A DNA stretch of 64,000 nt from Isochrysis galbana (taxonomy: Eukaryota; Haptophyta; Isochrysidales; Isochrysidaceae), in contig CM030933.1 in assembly GCA_018136815.1 (NCBI GenBank), forward strand, positions 7,838,284-7,902,283, given 5' to 3'. The first letter of the stretch is position 1. The number at the start of each line of letters is the position of its first letter. The position numbers were made by a program, and so were the translations under genes. This document shows positions 34,446 through 44,781 of the stretch, in pieces. The notes beneath the pieces were generated by a model. That model was not told where the DNA came from, searched no databases, and saw only the letters and a list, made by a program, of their open reading frames with translations.

Positions 34446-34745
34446 GTTGCTATGCGCACGCACGGCGCCCCGCGGGGGGGGGGGAAGTCGATGTGCATAC
34501 GCACAGCGTGCACAATGATTGCAAGCAATCACACGTGCTGCGCAAACGAAACATCTCGTATATGGCTACTTTACGTTAATGTGGGCCTTAGGGGAAAAAG
34601 TTTCTATGCGCACGCACGGCGCCCTCGCGAGGGGGGAAGTCGATGCGCATACGCACGGCGTGCACAGTGATTGCAAGTAATCACATGTGCTGCGTAAACG
34701 AAACATCTCGTATACGGCGACTTTACGTTAATGTGGGCCTTATCT
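34446..34745. repeat. Two-copy tandem repeat, about 152-bp unit
   Basis: The units 34446-34598 and 34599-34745 share 'tatgcgcacgcacggcgccc', 'gaagtcgatg-gcatacgcac', 'gattgcaag-aatcaca-gtg', 'aaacgaaacatctcgtata' and 'tttacgttaatgtgggcctt'. A partial, more diverged third piece precedes them (34310-34445: 'tttacgttagtgttttcgca', 'gaacgcacggcgtgcacctt'). No coding function is apparent. Confidence 0.8.
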
Positions 34746-35700
34746 AATGTTAAACAACTACAATACAACTGTGGACATTTGATCGCTCAATTCGACTGAT
34801 GTCCCACTATTGACGGAACGACACCTCGTGTTTCGCTGCTATTTCACATTTCGCTTGGCTTGGGCTTGGTTCTTTTTAAAGTTATAAGTTATAAGTTGTG
34901 ATTAGGATTTCGTAGTTAATTGTCCTCGCGCGTTTTGCGTTCGCGTTGGCGTGCGGAAACTTCCTCTCACGTTCCCTACCTAGTACCTAGCCACTAGTAG
35001 GGCGGTCAAACAGCTATTTTAACTTCTAAGGGTGAAAATTGACCAAATCAAGATTGAGGATTCATTACGAGATTTTTGGATATGGTGACCGGATAGGTGT
35101 AACTAGCACATATCCGGTGCCCTTTGGGCCCTAGACCCCCCACGGTAGCCCCCACAGCGATGCGTGACCAGAAAACGCGCAATAAATTGGCGAGAAACCA
35201 CTATCGCGGAGGGCCGACGTCCGACGCGAGCGCGGGCGAGCGTCGGGCCGCTAATCGACGCGTCCCCGGCGCAGCGTGCCTCGGCCAGCCATTGCCATGC
35301 GCGTAGGCTGCCAGGAGCGCCTCCTACTGCCCCCCATGCCCGCCGCCGCCTCATCGCTCATCGCAAATCGCCCCCTCGCGTCCCTCGCTAGCGCCACCAT
35401 GACATTGCGCTTTTGATGGCCTGGATGGATGGGACTTTACTTTTGATGGTTGGAAACATAAGCTCAAGGGTGGCCTTGACGGCGTCCTCGTAATCTTTCT
35501 GGTTCAGTGTTACATTCGTGACATTGTCCAACCAGAACTTCGCCTTCATCTTCATCTTCATCTTTAGAGGTGGGGACGGGAAAAAAATCGACTTTTCACA
35601 ATTGCACCCCCCCCCCCCCCCCGGTACGCTACCTTTATATTCAGTTGTCTCGCGCCCCCACCCACCTCCGGCGAGCGCTGCGTGGCGCCAGCTCAGCGCC
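34746..35700. other. Intergenic region 5' of the DnaJ gene
   Basis: 34926-35000 resembles 48470-48530 ('cgttggcgt-cggaaa-ttcctctcac-ttccct'), a piece of a dispersed element. 35380-35580 contains a minus-strand frame with protein-like composition (FWLDNVTNVTLNQKDYEDAV) that could be an exon of an unrecognised gene or a relic. A C tract (35605-35622) lies just upstream of the DnaJ gene. Confidence 0.4.
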
Positions 35701-36789
35701 ATGCGCCGCCTCACTCCGACTCTGCTTCTACTAGTTCTGGCGGAGGCGACGAGGGCGGCGGCTGATTTCGACAGCTTCTTCGGCGGTTCGGGCTTCTCCC
35801 AGCAGCAGGCCGGCGCCGCCGGTGTCGCCGATCGCGAGTACTACGAGACGCTTGGCGTGGAGCCCAGCTGCTCTGCTGAAGAGCTCAAGCGTGCATACAA
35901 GAAGCGCTCTCTGCGCACTCACCCCGATCGCGGCGGCAGCGACGAGGAATTCAAACAGCTCAATGAGGCCTACCAAGTCCTCTCAGACCCCCAGAAGAGG
36001 GAGGCGTACGACCGGTATGGCAAGGCAGCAGTAGACGGATCAGCACCAGGAGGGATGGGTGGCGCCGGCATGGGTGGCGGCTTCCCCGGCGGATTCCCCG
36101 GTGGATTCCCCGGCGGATTCGCCGGAGGCTTCAGTGGTGGCGGCGGCGTCAACATGGAGGAGCTTTTCAACCAGTTCTTCCGGCAGCAGCAGCAGCAGCG
36201 GACGCATTTGGTCCAGGTTGAGATTTCTTTGGAAGATCTCTATGCAGGTGCAACCAAGAAGTACGAGCTTTCGATCGGTGGCGAACGAAAGCAGATCCGT
36301 GTGCCAATCCAGCCAGGAATGGAGGCTGGTACGCGCATTCAGGTCACACCAAACCTGATCTTGCAGATCGCCCAGAGAAGACACCCGAGGTTTGAGCGGC
36401 ACGGCGACAACCTGCACTTGCCACTTCAGTTGTCCCTTTACGAGGCACTCACCGGTTTTCGCCGGCCAATCAAGCATCTGGACGGACAGCGGCTTTGGCT
36501 GGCGGCTGATCGAGAGACCACACGACCAGGCAGCATGCGCCGTCTTTCGGGAGCGGGAATGCCCCGATTCCGCGGTATGGGCAAGGGAGACTTGATTGTC
36601 CACTTCACGGTGCGCTTTCCTGACTCGCCACTCCGTGGCACGGCTGCGGAGACACTGCGTAAGCTCCTGCCGGGCTCTGCTGGAACCGCATCGCCTGACC
36701 CACCATCAGGCGAGAAATTACACCCACTGCAGATGGTTCGCGATCGTGGGGATCGAGGGGATGTGGACGAAAGAGAAGGCTTCTTTTAG
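35701..36789 (+). CDS. Secretory-pathway DnaJ (Hsp40) co-chaperone
   Basis: The product has 362 residues. A hydrophobic signal peptide (MRRLTPTLLLLVLAEATRA) is followed by a J domain (about residues 42-105): YYETLGVEPSCSAEELKRAY, then the HPD tripeptide in THPDRGG, which stimulates Hsp70 ATPase. Next is a Gly/Phe region with repeats of GGFPGGFPGGF, then a poly-Gln run in FRQQQQQR. The two C-terminal substrate-binding beta domains follow, starting VQVEISLEDLYAGATKKYEL. There is no CxxCxGxG zinc cluster, so it is a type II J protein like ER ERdj3/Scj1 relatives. There is no KDEL-type tail. With the signal peptide it probably works in the ER lumen with BiP. The start is the first ATG with a leader; in-frame sequence upstream is a proline run from a C tract. 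No introns are needed. Confidence 0.9.
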   Translation: MRRLTPTLLLLVLAEATRAAADFDSFFGGSGFSQQQAGAAGVADREYYETLGVEPSCSAEELKRAYKKRSLRTHPDRGGSDEEFKQLNEAYQVLSDPQKREAYDRYGKAAVDGSAPGGMGGAGMGGGFPGGFPGGFPGGFAGGFSGGGGVNMEELFNQFFRQQQQQRTHLVQVEISLEDLYAGATKKYELSIGGERKQIRVPIQPGMEAGTRIQVTPNLILQIAQRRHPRFERHGDNLHLPLQLSLYEALTGFRRPIKHLDGQRLWLAADRETTRPGSMRRLSGAGMPRFRGMGKGDLIVHFTVRFPDSPLRGTAAETLRKLLPGSAGTASPDPPSGEKLHPLQMVRDRGDRGDVDEREGFF

Positions 36790-37840
36790 ATGTGTAGTCG
36801 TACATGTGTAGTACATGGTAATAGTAGATCATAGTCTGCTAGTGTTAGAAATGTTTTCTCGGTCAGGTTTCTGTAGAGATTGTCGGCGAGATTTTCGAGA
36901 ATCTACTCTTGGCGTTAGGGTCATGAACTATCGTTGTAACGGTAGGGCCATGGAGTGCGTCCCGTTCCCCTCTTCTCTCTCCGCCCACTCCGCCGCGCCG
37001 GCCGACCAAGCACAACAATGAAAAAGGTGACCCACAGACCACATTCGGACAGGGAGCCAAGGAGAGAGAGGCCAAAACACAATACTCAAAAGGCCCACCT
37101 AGAACGCACCTCCCGAACCGGGTCCAAGGTAGTGCACCTGGGCCGCACTCCGGAAACCAAAAAGACAAAGGAACGAAGGGGGGAAGGCGAGAGGGGGAGG
37201 AGCGAAGGGAACAGGGGCGTTGTCGGATAGCACTCTATACTGGACTCCAATTGAGGTGATTGTGAGGTGCCCCCTTCGGGCCTCCATGTATTAGACAGCC
37301 ACCCAACCCAAGAGTTTATGCCCATGGTCCCACTCGGATGGGTGGACATTGTGGTTCCATACGTTGCGTTCTTGGTGACATCCGGCTCATTTTCGGGCAT
37401 CCTCTTTGGGGTATTACTATACAGACAAAGAAAATTACGGTGTGCTACCAAAACGCGATGCGGGCACCAAAAAGCACTCGAATTTGAAACATTATATAAC
37501 AACACCGTCACGGCCCGGAGGTTCTGCCAATCAGGTTCTACCAATCAGGCGAGCACGAAGGGCACACACGCAAAGAGACCCATTGCCGATGTCGAGGGTG
37601 GTCGGGTTGGATAACCCCCAAACCTCGTCTGTGGAGCACACTCTTGTGATTCAATCGGCATACATCCCCATCGATGCTCGAGTTCTGCCGCTCCGATCGC
37701 ACACCCCCTGTAAATCTGATGGGTATGCCCACACCGTGTAAATGCAGAAAACAATATTTCGTTACACGTCTGTATCACAGGGTGTCTTGTGCCATTTGTG
37801 GTTCTATACCGTTAGTGTGCCTTGTGTGGCAGTGCCCCCT
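36790..37840. other. Region with a LINE 3' tail and unassigned DNA
   Basis: 37080-37200 matches the 3' untranslated part of the LINE at 43085-43200 ('ggtagtgcacc', 'ccggaaaccaa', 'aaggggggaagg'), so a severely 5'-truncated LINE copy is likely. 37310-37430 can encode a hydrophobic stretch (FVPMVPLGWVDIVVPYVAFL-like), but no family was recognised. 37741-37840 runs into an assembly gap. Confidence 0.5.
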
Positions 37841-37940
37841 NNNNNNNNNNNNNNNNNNNNNNNNNNNNNNNNNNNNNNNNNNNNNNNNNNNNNNNNNNNN
37901 NNNNNNNNNNNNNNNNNNNNNNNNNNNNNNNNNNNNNNNN
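37841..37940. other. Assembly gap (100 N)
   Basis: Exactly 100 undetermined bases. The endonuclease half of the LINE copy whose reverse transcriptase follows is missing here. Confidence 0.98.
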
Positions 37941-39790
37941 GTTACGGGGCTACTATGTATGGCTTTTCAGCGAAAAGATCTCTCAAGGCGCGGAGCCCCT
38001 CCTTCACGCGCTAAGGCAACGTCAGATACCGACGAGCCATAGGTCCTTCTTGGACAAGCCCATCGGATACTCGGAGATCATTAGGGCTATACGACAAATG
38101 GCGAAAGGCAAATCCACGGGACCAGATGGCATACCAATGGAGTTCTATCAGAGCTTTGAAAAGCTAGTGGCCCCGCGCCTGATGGACATGTTCAACGAAG
38201 CCTACAGGTCGGGGGCACTACCGGAGGACACATGCTCGGGTGATATAGCCCTGCTCTATAAAAAAGGGGACACCAGGGACCCGAGGAATTATAGACCAAT
38301 AACGTTGCTCCAAACGGACTACAAAATCCTCGCCAGGATCCTAGCTAACAGACTCAAAAAGACGATACATACGATCATCTCCAAAGAGCAAGTGGGCTTT
38401 GTGCCTAGGAGGATGATAGGCGAAGCCACCCATCTGCTAAAGCTAGTGCAAGCGTACCTGGATGACGCAGACGAAGAGGGATTAGCCCTGGCGATAGACT
38501 GGGAGAAAGCTTTCGATAGAGTCAGTTGGGATTATTATCATAAAGCGATACAGGCATTGGGCTTCGGCCCCGGTTACTCTAGATGGCTAACACTATTAAC
38601 TAACGCGAATTCACTCCCGATCAGATGGATCAAGGCCAATGGTAGACGCAGCAATCCCTTCACGATTCATTGCGGTATGCCCCAAGGGTGCCCGCTATCG
38701 CCCCTAGCTTTTCTCTTAGTGGCCGAAGGCCTAACACGACTAGTCAACGCCGACCCTGAGATGAAGGGAATCACGATAGGACCTAGAGAGTTAAGGCTTT
38801 CGCAGTTTGCCGATGACACGCAAATTTTAGTGAACTCTTTCGAGTCACTTGAGAGGGCGATGCACATCTTAGAGAGCTATGGAACCGCCACCGGGGCTAG
38901 GGTGAACAAAAACAAGAGTTTACTAATAAGAATGGGATCACTTACAGGGGCGCAGGTCCCCGAGACGCTAGCTTATCTTAAAACACTAGGCGAAGGCGAG
39001 TATGCGACCATTCTAGGAGTCCCTTTCTGGGAAGGGCTAGAAAACGACTCCTTCTGGGAGAAACTATACGCAAAGCTTAAGAAAAAGGTCGCAACATGGA
39101 GAGGTCTGAAGAGTCTCTCCATTCACGGGAGGACGCTACTAGTGAACTTCATAATCTACGGGACGCCGAGATATTGGCTATCCACGTCCACTCCTCCGGC
39201 ATGGTTCATGGAGGCCATAGACTCGGACGTTCAAACTATACTGTGGGATAGGTCTCCCCGACTTCAGGCGGACGAGCTAGGCTCCTCGCAAGAGGGTCGG
39301 AAATGGATAACTCTTCCGGCATATCCGAGGGTAGGCACAAGCGAAGACGGGCCCCTGTTGGGGGTCGGACTACTTCCCATGGCCGAACACACGAGGGCGC
39401 TCCAAGCGATATGGATAGTCCGATATCTTAACCCGTCCATGGCGGAATGGAAGATAGTCTTGGATCAATGGTTCAGCCGTACCCCCTTAGGGCGAGCGGC
39501 GGTCTTTTCGAAGGTCGATTCGAAGAGCCTCACGGCTAGCATTCGCGGCAATAACACGCTCCCGGCCTTCTGGAAGCACGCGCTGGAAAACTTCAGAAGG
39601 ATCAACTTCCTTAGGGGAGAGATCACACGAGAAGGCACTCAGGGCTCCCCGATATGGCACAATCTTTTCCACAAGCCTCCGGCTATTCATCACTCACATA
39701 GGTCGAAATGGGAGTCTCTACAAACAGTTATTGTTCACAACACCATAAACCCGGATACGGGGGACGTTTACACTATGGAAGAATGCGCGG
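37941..39790 (+). CDS. LINE (non-LTR retrotransposon) reverse transcriptase, 5' and 3' truncated
   Basis: One open frame crosses from the gap to about 39790 without a stop. The motifs in order are KSTGPDGIPMEFY (RT motif 0/1), YRPITLLQTDYKILARILANR, ISKEQVGFVPRR, LALAIDWEKAFDRV, GMPQGCPLSPLAF and LSQFADDTQIL (catalytic Asp pair, near 38810). The thumb includes SLSIHGRTLLVNFIIYGTPRYW. It lacks its endonuclease (gap) and its C-terminal Cys/His domain. Near 39790 the sequence changes to the start of ORF1 of another LINE copy, so this is a junction of two LINE fragments. The RT core looks intact. Confidence 0.9.
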
Positions 39791-39794
39791 CTTA

Positions 39795-41405
39795 CTTGCC
39801 GTCACGACGCCCCAACGGGGCCGCCCCAAGCCGCCGGAGCCAAAGCGCCCGCAGGCCTCAGCACCACCTGACAACGACGTCGAGATGGCGCCGCCACCTT
39901 CGCCTCCCAGGCAGCCACAGAAGCAGGGAACAGGCAAAGCCCTGTTCCCTGCTGACAAACAGAACCAGAGCCAGGCTCAGAACGCCAACGCCGCCGTACA
40001 GCCGCCCACTCAAGGACTCCCCATGGGGTGTGGCAGCTCTGCTGCCACCCCCATGGCGGCAACTCCTACCATCTGTGCACCCCCCGGGGGCGGGCACATG
40101 ACACAACAATCAATCCTTGGAGCTTTTGCTCCCTCCAACCAACAACCAAATCCTCCCAAGTCGTATGCACAAGCCGCACATGGACACAAGGGCAAAGATC
40201 CACAACAGCCAACTCAACAACCACTAGCTCAACAGCCACAGCCACAGTCGCGCAAGCGAGCCGATCCACAGTCGGACCCGAAGCCGACTCACAACAACAC
40301 CACTTCATTTGCTTCCCCTCCACCAGATGAGGAAGAGGAACCCGAAGACACCCCCTTCTTCATTCAGCTAGCACAGCTAGCTGAAGACAAGAAGGATATC
40401 AAGAGTGAGGATGTAGCTACCTTCATGAAATTCCTACTCTCTAGGCTGGAAGGCCTCGACGCCACGCCGGACGGAATGGACAAGGGCCGTAAAGGCCCTT
40501 GGATCTTTTACGTCGATGACGACGCACACGACCAATTCAAGGCCGCCTACGGCGACAAACTTCAGACGGTACTCTCGGGAGTCCCACATGAATTTGGAGT
40601 CACCTATGGCGCGCTAGCCGACTCAGCACCGCGCAAATCTAGCGCGGTCCGGTCCTCCCTCAAAGAGGTAGCCACGTACATCGTGTTCCGCATCTTCGAC
40701 CCAATTAAGGCGTATAAAACCAAGACCCGACACCTGGCTAGCGCACTGGAGCGTGAAGGCTTTCATGTCCTTAGGGGAAACCAACAGCGTGTCAAAACCA
40801 CGATCGAGGGAATCACGAAAGTCGAGGCGGGCAAACGCCCGATATGGCACTTCTACGTCTACACGGACACTACAGCCTTGGGCCATCGCTTCCCGAGGAC
40901 TTTTCACGTGACCCTCGATGATGGGGAAAACTTCAATTTGGACTACGCGGTCCGCTCTTCGGTGGAATGCGTGACACCGGAAGGCGACATTGCCATTCAC
41001 GGCGCCCCAGGGGGCTGTAAAGGATACGATAAGCCGTGGGCTATATCGTATCTGCGCAAGAATCAAGTCAGTTTTCGCCAATGCACGTGCGAGCAAGACA
41101 AAGCGAAAGCGGAGCAACGCAAACGCCAACGCGAAGTGAGCAACGCCATGGACTACAGGGCCCTTATGGGCCTTGGAGCGGCGGCACCGTGCCGCCGATT
41201 CATGGCGGGCGAATGCAAGAACAATCGCATGAAAGGGCGGCAAATCGTCCAATGCTCTTCCAGCCACGACATCCCCGGATGTTGGGCAAAGGACCCCGCA
41301 ACGGGCAAGCAACATTGTATGGTAAAATGCAATCTTAAACCTAATAAGGCTTATCCAGGATACTGCGTCAACGGAGCTAGTTGCCTGTACCGTCATGGTG
41401 AGTGA
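39795..41405 (+). CDS. LINE ORF1 (nucleic-acid-binding, gag-like)
   Basis: The frame is continuous from about 39708, but it resembles ORF1 only after the junction near 39795. It has a Pro/Gln-rich N-terminal half (PPKPPEPKRP-like; QPTQQPLAQQPQPQ), then a globular part (PWIFYVDDDAHDQFKAAYG; ATYIVFRIFDPIKAYKTKTR; FHVLRGNQQRVKTTIEG). The C-terminus has three Cys/His clusters: CRRFMAGEC..., CSSSHDIPGCW, and CMVKCN...GYCVNGASCLYRH. These look like CCCH-type zinc knuckles. Such proteins bind LINE RNA and form the ribonucleoprotein. The ORF1 stop overlaps the ATG of ORF2 by 11 bases (41395-41405), a compact coupling typical of re-initiation. The exact ORF1 start cannot be fixed because of the junction. 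Confidence 0.75.
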   Translation, partial: LAVTTPQRGRPKPPEPKRPQASAPPDNDVEMAPPPSPPRQPQKQGTGKALFPADKQNQSQAQNANAAVQPPTQGLPMGCGSSAATPMAATPTICAPPGGGHMTQQSILGAFAPSNQQPNPPKSYAQAAHGHKGKDPQQPTQQPLAQQPQPQSRKRADPQSDPKPTHNNTTSFASPPPDEEEEPEDTPFFIQLAQLAEDKKDIKSEDVATFMKFLLSRLEGLDATPDGMDKGRKGPWIFYVDDDAHDQFKAAYGDKLQTVLSGVPHEFGVTYGALADSAPRKSSAVRSSLKEVATYIVFRIFDPIKAYKTKTRHLASALEREGFHVLRGNQQRVKTTIEGITKVEAGKRPIWHFYVYTDTTALGHRFPRTFHVTLDDGENFNLDYAVRSSVECVTPEGDIAIHGAPGGCKGYDKPWAISYLRKNQVSFRQCTCEQDKAKAEQRKRQREVSNAMDYRALMGLGAAAPCRRFMAGECKNNRMKGRQIVQCSSSHDIPGCWAKDPATGKQHCMVKCNLKPNKAYPGYCVNGASCLYRHGE

Positions 41406-41611
41406 TAATGATCTAAGGATTGCAACATACAATTTGAATGGAGCAAAACATAAATTAGCATCTACTCTAGCGCAAGCGAGATTAGGAGGAGTCCATATCT
41501 TGTATGCGCAGGAATTGCATCATTACACCGATGGATGGCACTTGAAGGTGCGAAATTTGGCCCGGTCCCTGGGGTGGGACTGGTTTCAATCTAGCGCGTC
41601 GATCTCGAGCT
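41395..41611 (+). pseudogene. LINE ORF2, endonuclease start only
   Basis: The ATG at 41395 lies inside the last codons of ORF1. The frame begins MVSDNDLRIATYNLNGAK and continues with GGVHILYAQELHHYTDGW, the first strands of an APE-type endonuclease (the family's N-x-N-G and QE motifs). After about 60 residues the similarity stops and the frame ends at 41611. The following DNA is Ty3-type sequence, so ORF2 was interrupted by insertion or recombination. Confidence 0.85.
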
Positions 41612-41617
41612 GAGCGT

Positions 41618-42976
41618 TTGTTGTTTTCCTCTTTTCCCTCGTTAGTGCTAAAAGAAGAGAGGCCGTGCCGCGTTTCGCGTGTGTCCACTTTTCGGCTTCG
41701 CTCCGTTCTCCCTCCTGAGCGATCTCCGCTTCCACGTATTGTCGTTTCCAAAACAGTTGGATTATTTCGACGACGTCTGGCGCGCCTTCTTCGAGACCGA
41801 TACTTTTGGCCGGGCCTTAACGCTGACGTGTCAGCGCATGTGCGCCAGTGCCACGATTGCACTTTGGCTAAGCCTCCGTTCCGCAACCCAGCGGACCCTA
41901 AGGGGCCTCAGGTTGGCATTTACCCGTTTGACATAGTTTACTGCGATACGCACGATTTCATTAAGGGCGTCCAAGGTTACGACAAGCTGTTGGTTTTTAT
42001 TGACTCACTTACCCGCTGGGTTGAAGTGGTCCCCTTCAACGGAGATCCCTCTAGCGCGGACGCACTCGATGCCTTTATGGCTAATGTTGTAGCACGCCAC
42101 GGGGTTCCAAGGCAGCTACGCTCAGACGCCGGCAGCAACCTTGCTAGTCTACTCACGCACATGATTCTCGATCGCACCGGAACCGACCTCAGGCCGCCGC
42201 TCGACACCATCGGGGTAGCACACCTCACCAGTGCCCTCCAGAGAAGGAGCCGCAAACGCAAGCGACTCACAGGCCCGACCAAATGGGAGGAGAAACTCCA
42301 AGTATCACCAAACACATGGGCACACCTAGCTAAGCTATACACGTCCCCAATGGTGACGGCGCGCGACACGCACCTACATTTCAAACACATAACGCATAGA
42401 CGAGTGGGCACATACAATCGCTTCCCTGGAAGAATGAACACATGCCGCATATGTGGAGAGGCGAATGAATCCTCGACGCATCTAGGCGAATGCCCCGGTA
42501 TAACAAGGGTGTTGGATACGCTGAATAAATTGGCGAAGTTCTCACCCAGCACCGAAAGAAGCAGAGAAGACATCATAATAGACAATCTATTCATATTCCC
42601 AAAGAGAGACGCCCCGAAAGCGATATACACTCTATATCTGCTAGCATGGAGATACATTATAACAGATTTCTACAGGATTCACTATGATAATACAGACTAC
42701 TCGGAAGATTCAATACTCATAAGAATAATAGAGAGATACACTGCTCTGAGCAAAGCACTAATATTCGCATATGAAACCGACTCAGCGAGGACAGCCCAAG
42801 CGGGCATGGGAAGACAACCCAAGAAGAGGATAGACATAGGCGACTTAAGGCCCGTATTCAACATAAGCGACAAAGGCGGGCTCAGACCCAGCGAGGAACT
42901 AGCCGAGCTAGCCACCAAGCTGAGGATCGAGCACGCTGTCCAAGAGACCGAGAAGAGAGGCAAAGAAGATGAATAA
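41618..42976 (+). CDS. Chimeric ORF: Ty3 integrase fragment fused to LINE ORF2 C-terminus
   Basis: A single 452-residue open frame. Residues about 55-205 are Ty3/gypsy integrase: LLRDRYFWPG...HVRQCHDCTLAKP (HHCC finger), PFDIVYCDTHDF (first Asp), GVPRQLRSDAGSNLAS (second Asp). The third acidic residue is lost at the junction near residue 210 (LTSALQRRS). From there the protein is a LINE ORF2 C-terminus: HFKHITHRRVGTYNRF, the CRICGEANESSTHLGEC finger, and YLLAWRYIITDFYRI. The Ty3 part belongs to the same family as the element at 62030-62480. The LINE part is homologous to 48789-49412. The junction is in frame, but whether a protein is made is unknown. Confidence 0.8.
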   Translation: MLFSSFPSLVLKEERPCRVSRVSTFRLRSVLPPERSPLPRIVVSKTVGLFRRRLARLLRDRYFWPGLNADVSAHVRQCHDCTLAKPPFRNPADPKGPQVGIYPFDIVYCDTHDFIKGVQGYDKLLVFIDSLTRWVEVVPFNGDPSSADALDAFMANVVARHGVPRQLRSDAGSNLASLLTHMILDRTGTDLRPPLDTIGVAHLTSALQRRSRKRKRLTGPTKWEEKLQVSPNTWAHLAKLYTSPMVTARDTHLHFKHITHRRVGTYNRFPGRMNTCRICGEANESSTHLGECPGITRVLDTLNKLAKFSPSTERSREDIIIDNLFIFPKRDAPKAIYTLYLLAWRYIITDFYRIHYDNTDYSEDSILIRIIERYTALSKALIFAYETDSARTAQAGMGRQPKKRIDIGDLRPVFNISDKGGLRPSEELAELATKLRIEHAVQETEKRGKEDE

Positions 42977-43285
42977 AACACTAGCTCAACCAGCAAGGGA
43001 TGGCACCGATAGAGACAATGCGATCTAGACGTGAACCAACCACCGAGATACGGCCGAGAGTACGTGACACAAGAACAAGAGAAACCAATAGGCCTGCCCG
43101 GACCCCACACTCCAAACCAGACCTCAGGTAGTGCACCGAGGTCGGACCCCGGAAACCAAGGAAAAAGGAAAGAAGGGGGGCAGGGGAGGAGGTGGAGGGA
43201 GGGGAGATAAGGGCGATGGGAACAGAGTGGGGGAGCCCAGTAGATAGTAGGTGTATAGCCCTGAATCTTCAGATGTTTTTTTTTT
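42977..43285 (+). mobile_element. LINE 3' untranslated region ending in a T run
   Basis: About 300 bases follow the ORF2 stop and end in a run of ten T at 43276-43285. The part 43085-43200 recurs at 37080-37200. The LINE at 48669-49751 also ends in a T run about 325 bases after its stop, supporting a T-rich 3' end as a family property. Confidence 0.55.
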
Positions 43286-43393
43286 CTTCGTCTCCCTGCG
43301 AGATGTGAATCTTCTTGGATGTTTGGCTATGAGCGTTGTCGTACTATCATGGATACATCCATGATATCAGCATCATAGATGCATATATATCTA

Positions 43394-44066
43394 TCATGGA
43401 TACATCCGTCTCATGCATCGTGGATGCTCATTCTAACCTCTGTATGTTTATACTGAGGTCTCTGCTTCTCACTTCTCCCTCGCGGCCGTTTCGAGTCCGC
43501 GCGGGGCATTCTTGCGGCACAGAAATTTCCCCGCGCGCTCTTACTTTGTTACTATTAGTTTCGCGTGCGTTTGTGTGAATGTGCGTGCGCGTGAATGTAG
43601 TAAAAATCTTATCCGGCGATATACGATTGGCGATGCGATCGGCGATGGCGCTCTGCCTCGCCCAAGCCGCGGTGGTTGCCTCATGGGCACCACCGCGATA
43701 CGTACCCGTACTCCGCTTAGGCTTAGGAGGGGGTATCATGGATACATCCATCTCATGCATCGTGGATGCTCATTCTAACGCCTCTGTATGTTTAACATAC
43801 TGATACTGAGGTCTCTGCTTCTTACTTCCACCTCGCGGCTGTTTCGAGTCCGCGTGGGGCATTCTTGCGGCACAGAAATTTCCCCGCACGCTATTACTTT
43901 GTTACTATTAGTTTCGCGTGCGTTTGTGTGAAGGTGCGTGCGCGTGAATACAGTGAGAATTTTATCCTGTGGAATTGGGTCGGCGATGCGATCGGCGATC
44001 GGCGATGGTGCTCTGCCTCGCCCAAGCCGCAAGCCGCGGTGGTTGCCTCGTGGGCACCACCGCGAT
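43394..44066. repeat. Two-copy tandem repeat, about 340-bp unit
   Basis: Unit 1 (43394-43733) and unit 2 (43734-about 44066) align from 'atcatggatacatcc' through 'gatgctcattctaac', 'gaggtctctgcttct', 'ggcacagaaatttccccgc', 'ttactattagtttcgcgtgc' and 'ctgcctcgcccaagccg' to 'gggcaccaccgcgata'. The differences are a few substitutions and small indels. Palindromic 'catggatacatccatgat' lies just before unit 1 (43348-43366). No coding function is assigned. Confidence 0.85.
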
Positions 44067-44781
44067 AGCGGGTTGTCGTGTTAGTACATGGCTAGTGGCA
44101 GTAGCGGTACTAAGGCTCAGTTGTAAAAAAATATCGCCGCCTACAGCCCAGCTACCAGCTACTTGCAGTTACGCACCGCGTAGTCCGGCGCGCAAGGGAG
44201 AAGCCTTTGGTGTTGATGAGAATTTTGCGTGGGAAGTCGAACGCTGCAAACGAGCCCGTCTTGGGTGCTACGTAGAGCCATAGCTCAAAAATAAAAATGG
44301 TTTTTAATGCGTCATGTAGTAATAGGATGCGCAGTGCGGCGTGCCGCTTTCTCCTCCTCAATCAAGCCACAGAGGACAAGGGACGGGGGACCGTGCTATG
44401 TCCTCCCTGTGATAGGTAGATGGAGATGGTGAAGCACAAGAGCAGCGGTACAATGCCACGACAAGGTGTGACCTGAAGGTAGTCCAGCAAGTGTGCTGTG
44501 CGCTGCAATCTCGCTGGCTTGACCGCGCTCCTAGCACCATCAGACCCCGCGAGGCACCACTTGCCCCTCACAAAAGCCACATTCGCACTACACTCTACGA
44601 CTTCCGGTCCGGCCCGCGACCCGTGCGTGCGGGTTGGCCCTGCAAGCGAGGCCACCTGCCTTTTGGGCCGCTTAGACACCATTCGGCGTCTCGGATTCGA
44701 CAACATGGCCTCCTAGGCCACCTCAGCGATGCACCCGGAGCACACAATATGTAGCAAACCGGCTCGTGAATACAGGTGCGC
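44067..44781. other. Intergenic region
   Basis: No gene recognised. A minus-strand frame at 44362-44706 has no motif. The region separates the 340-bp tandem repeat from the chalcone-isomerase-like gene and presumably holds that gene's 3' flank. Confidence 0.4.

Noticed and set aside
35388-35580. Possible minus-strand exon (FWLDNVTNVTLNQKDYEDAV)
   Set aside because: The composition looks protein-like but no start, splice partners or family could be established, and it overlaps the DnaJ upstream region.
37267-37614. 115-codon frame with a hydrophobic stretch
   Set aside because: A possible transmembrane segment, but it is isolated, between a LINE tail and a gap, with no similarity I recognise. 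Evidence is insufficient to call a gene.
43394-44066. CRISPR-like array
   Set aside because: There are only two long (about 340 bp) units with no spacers, in a eukaryotic context.
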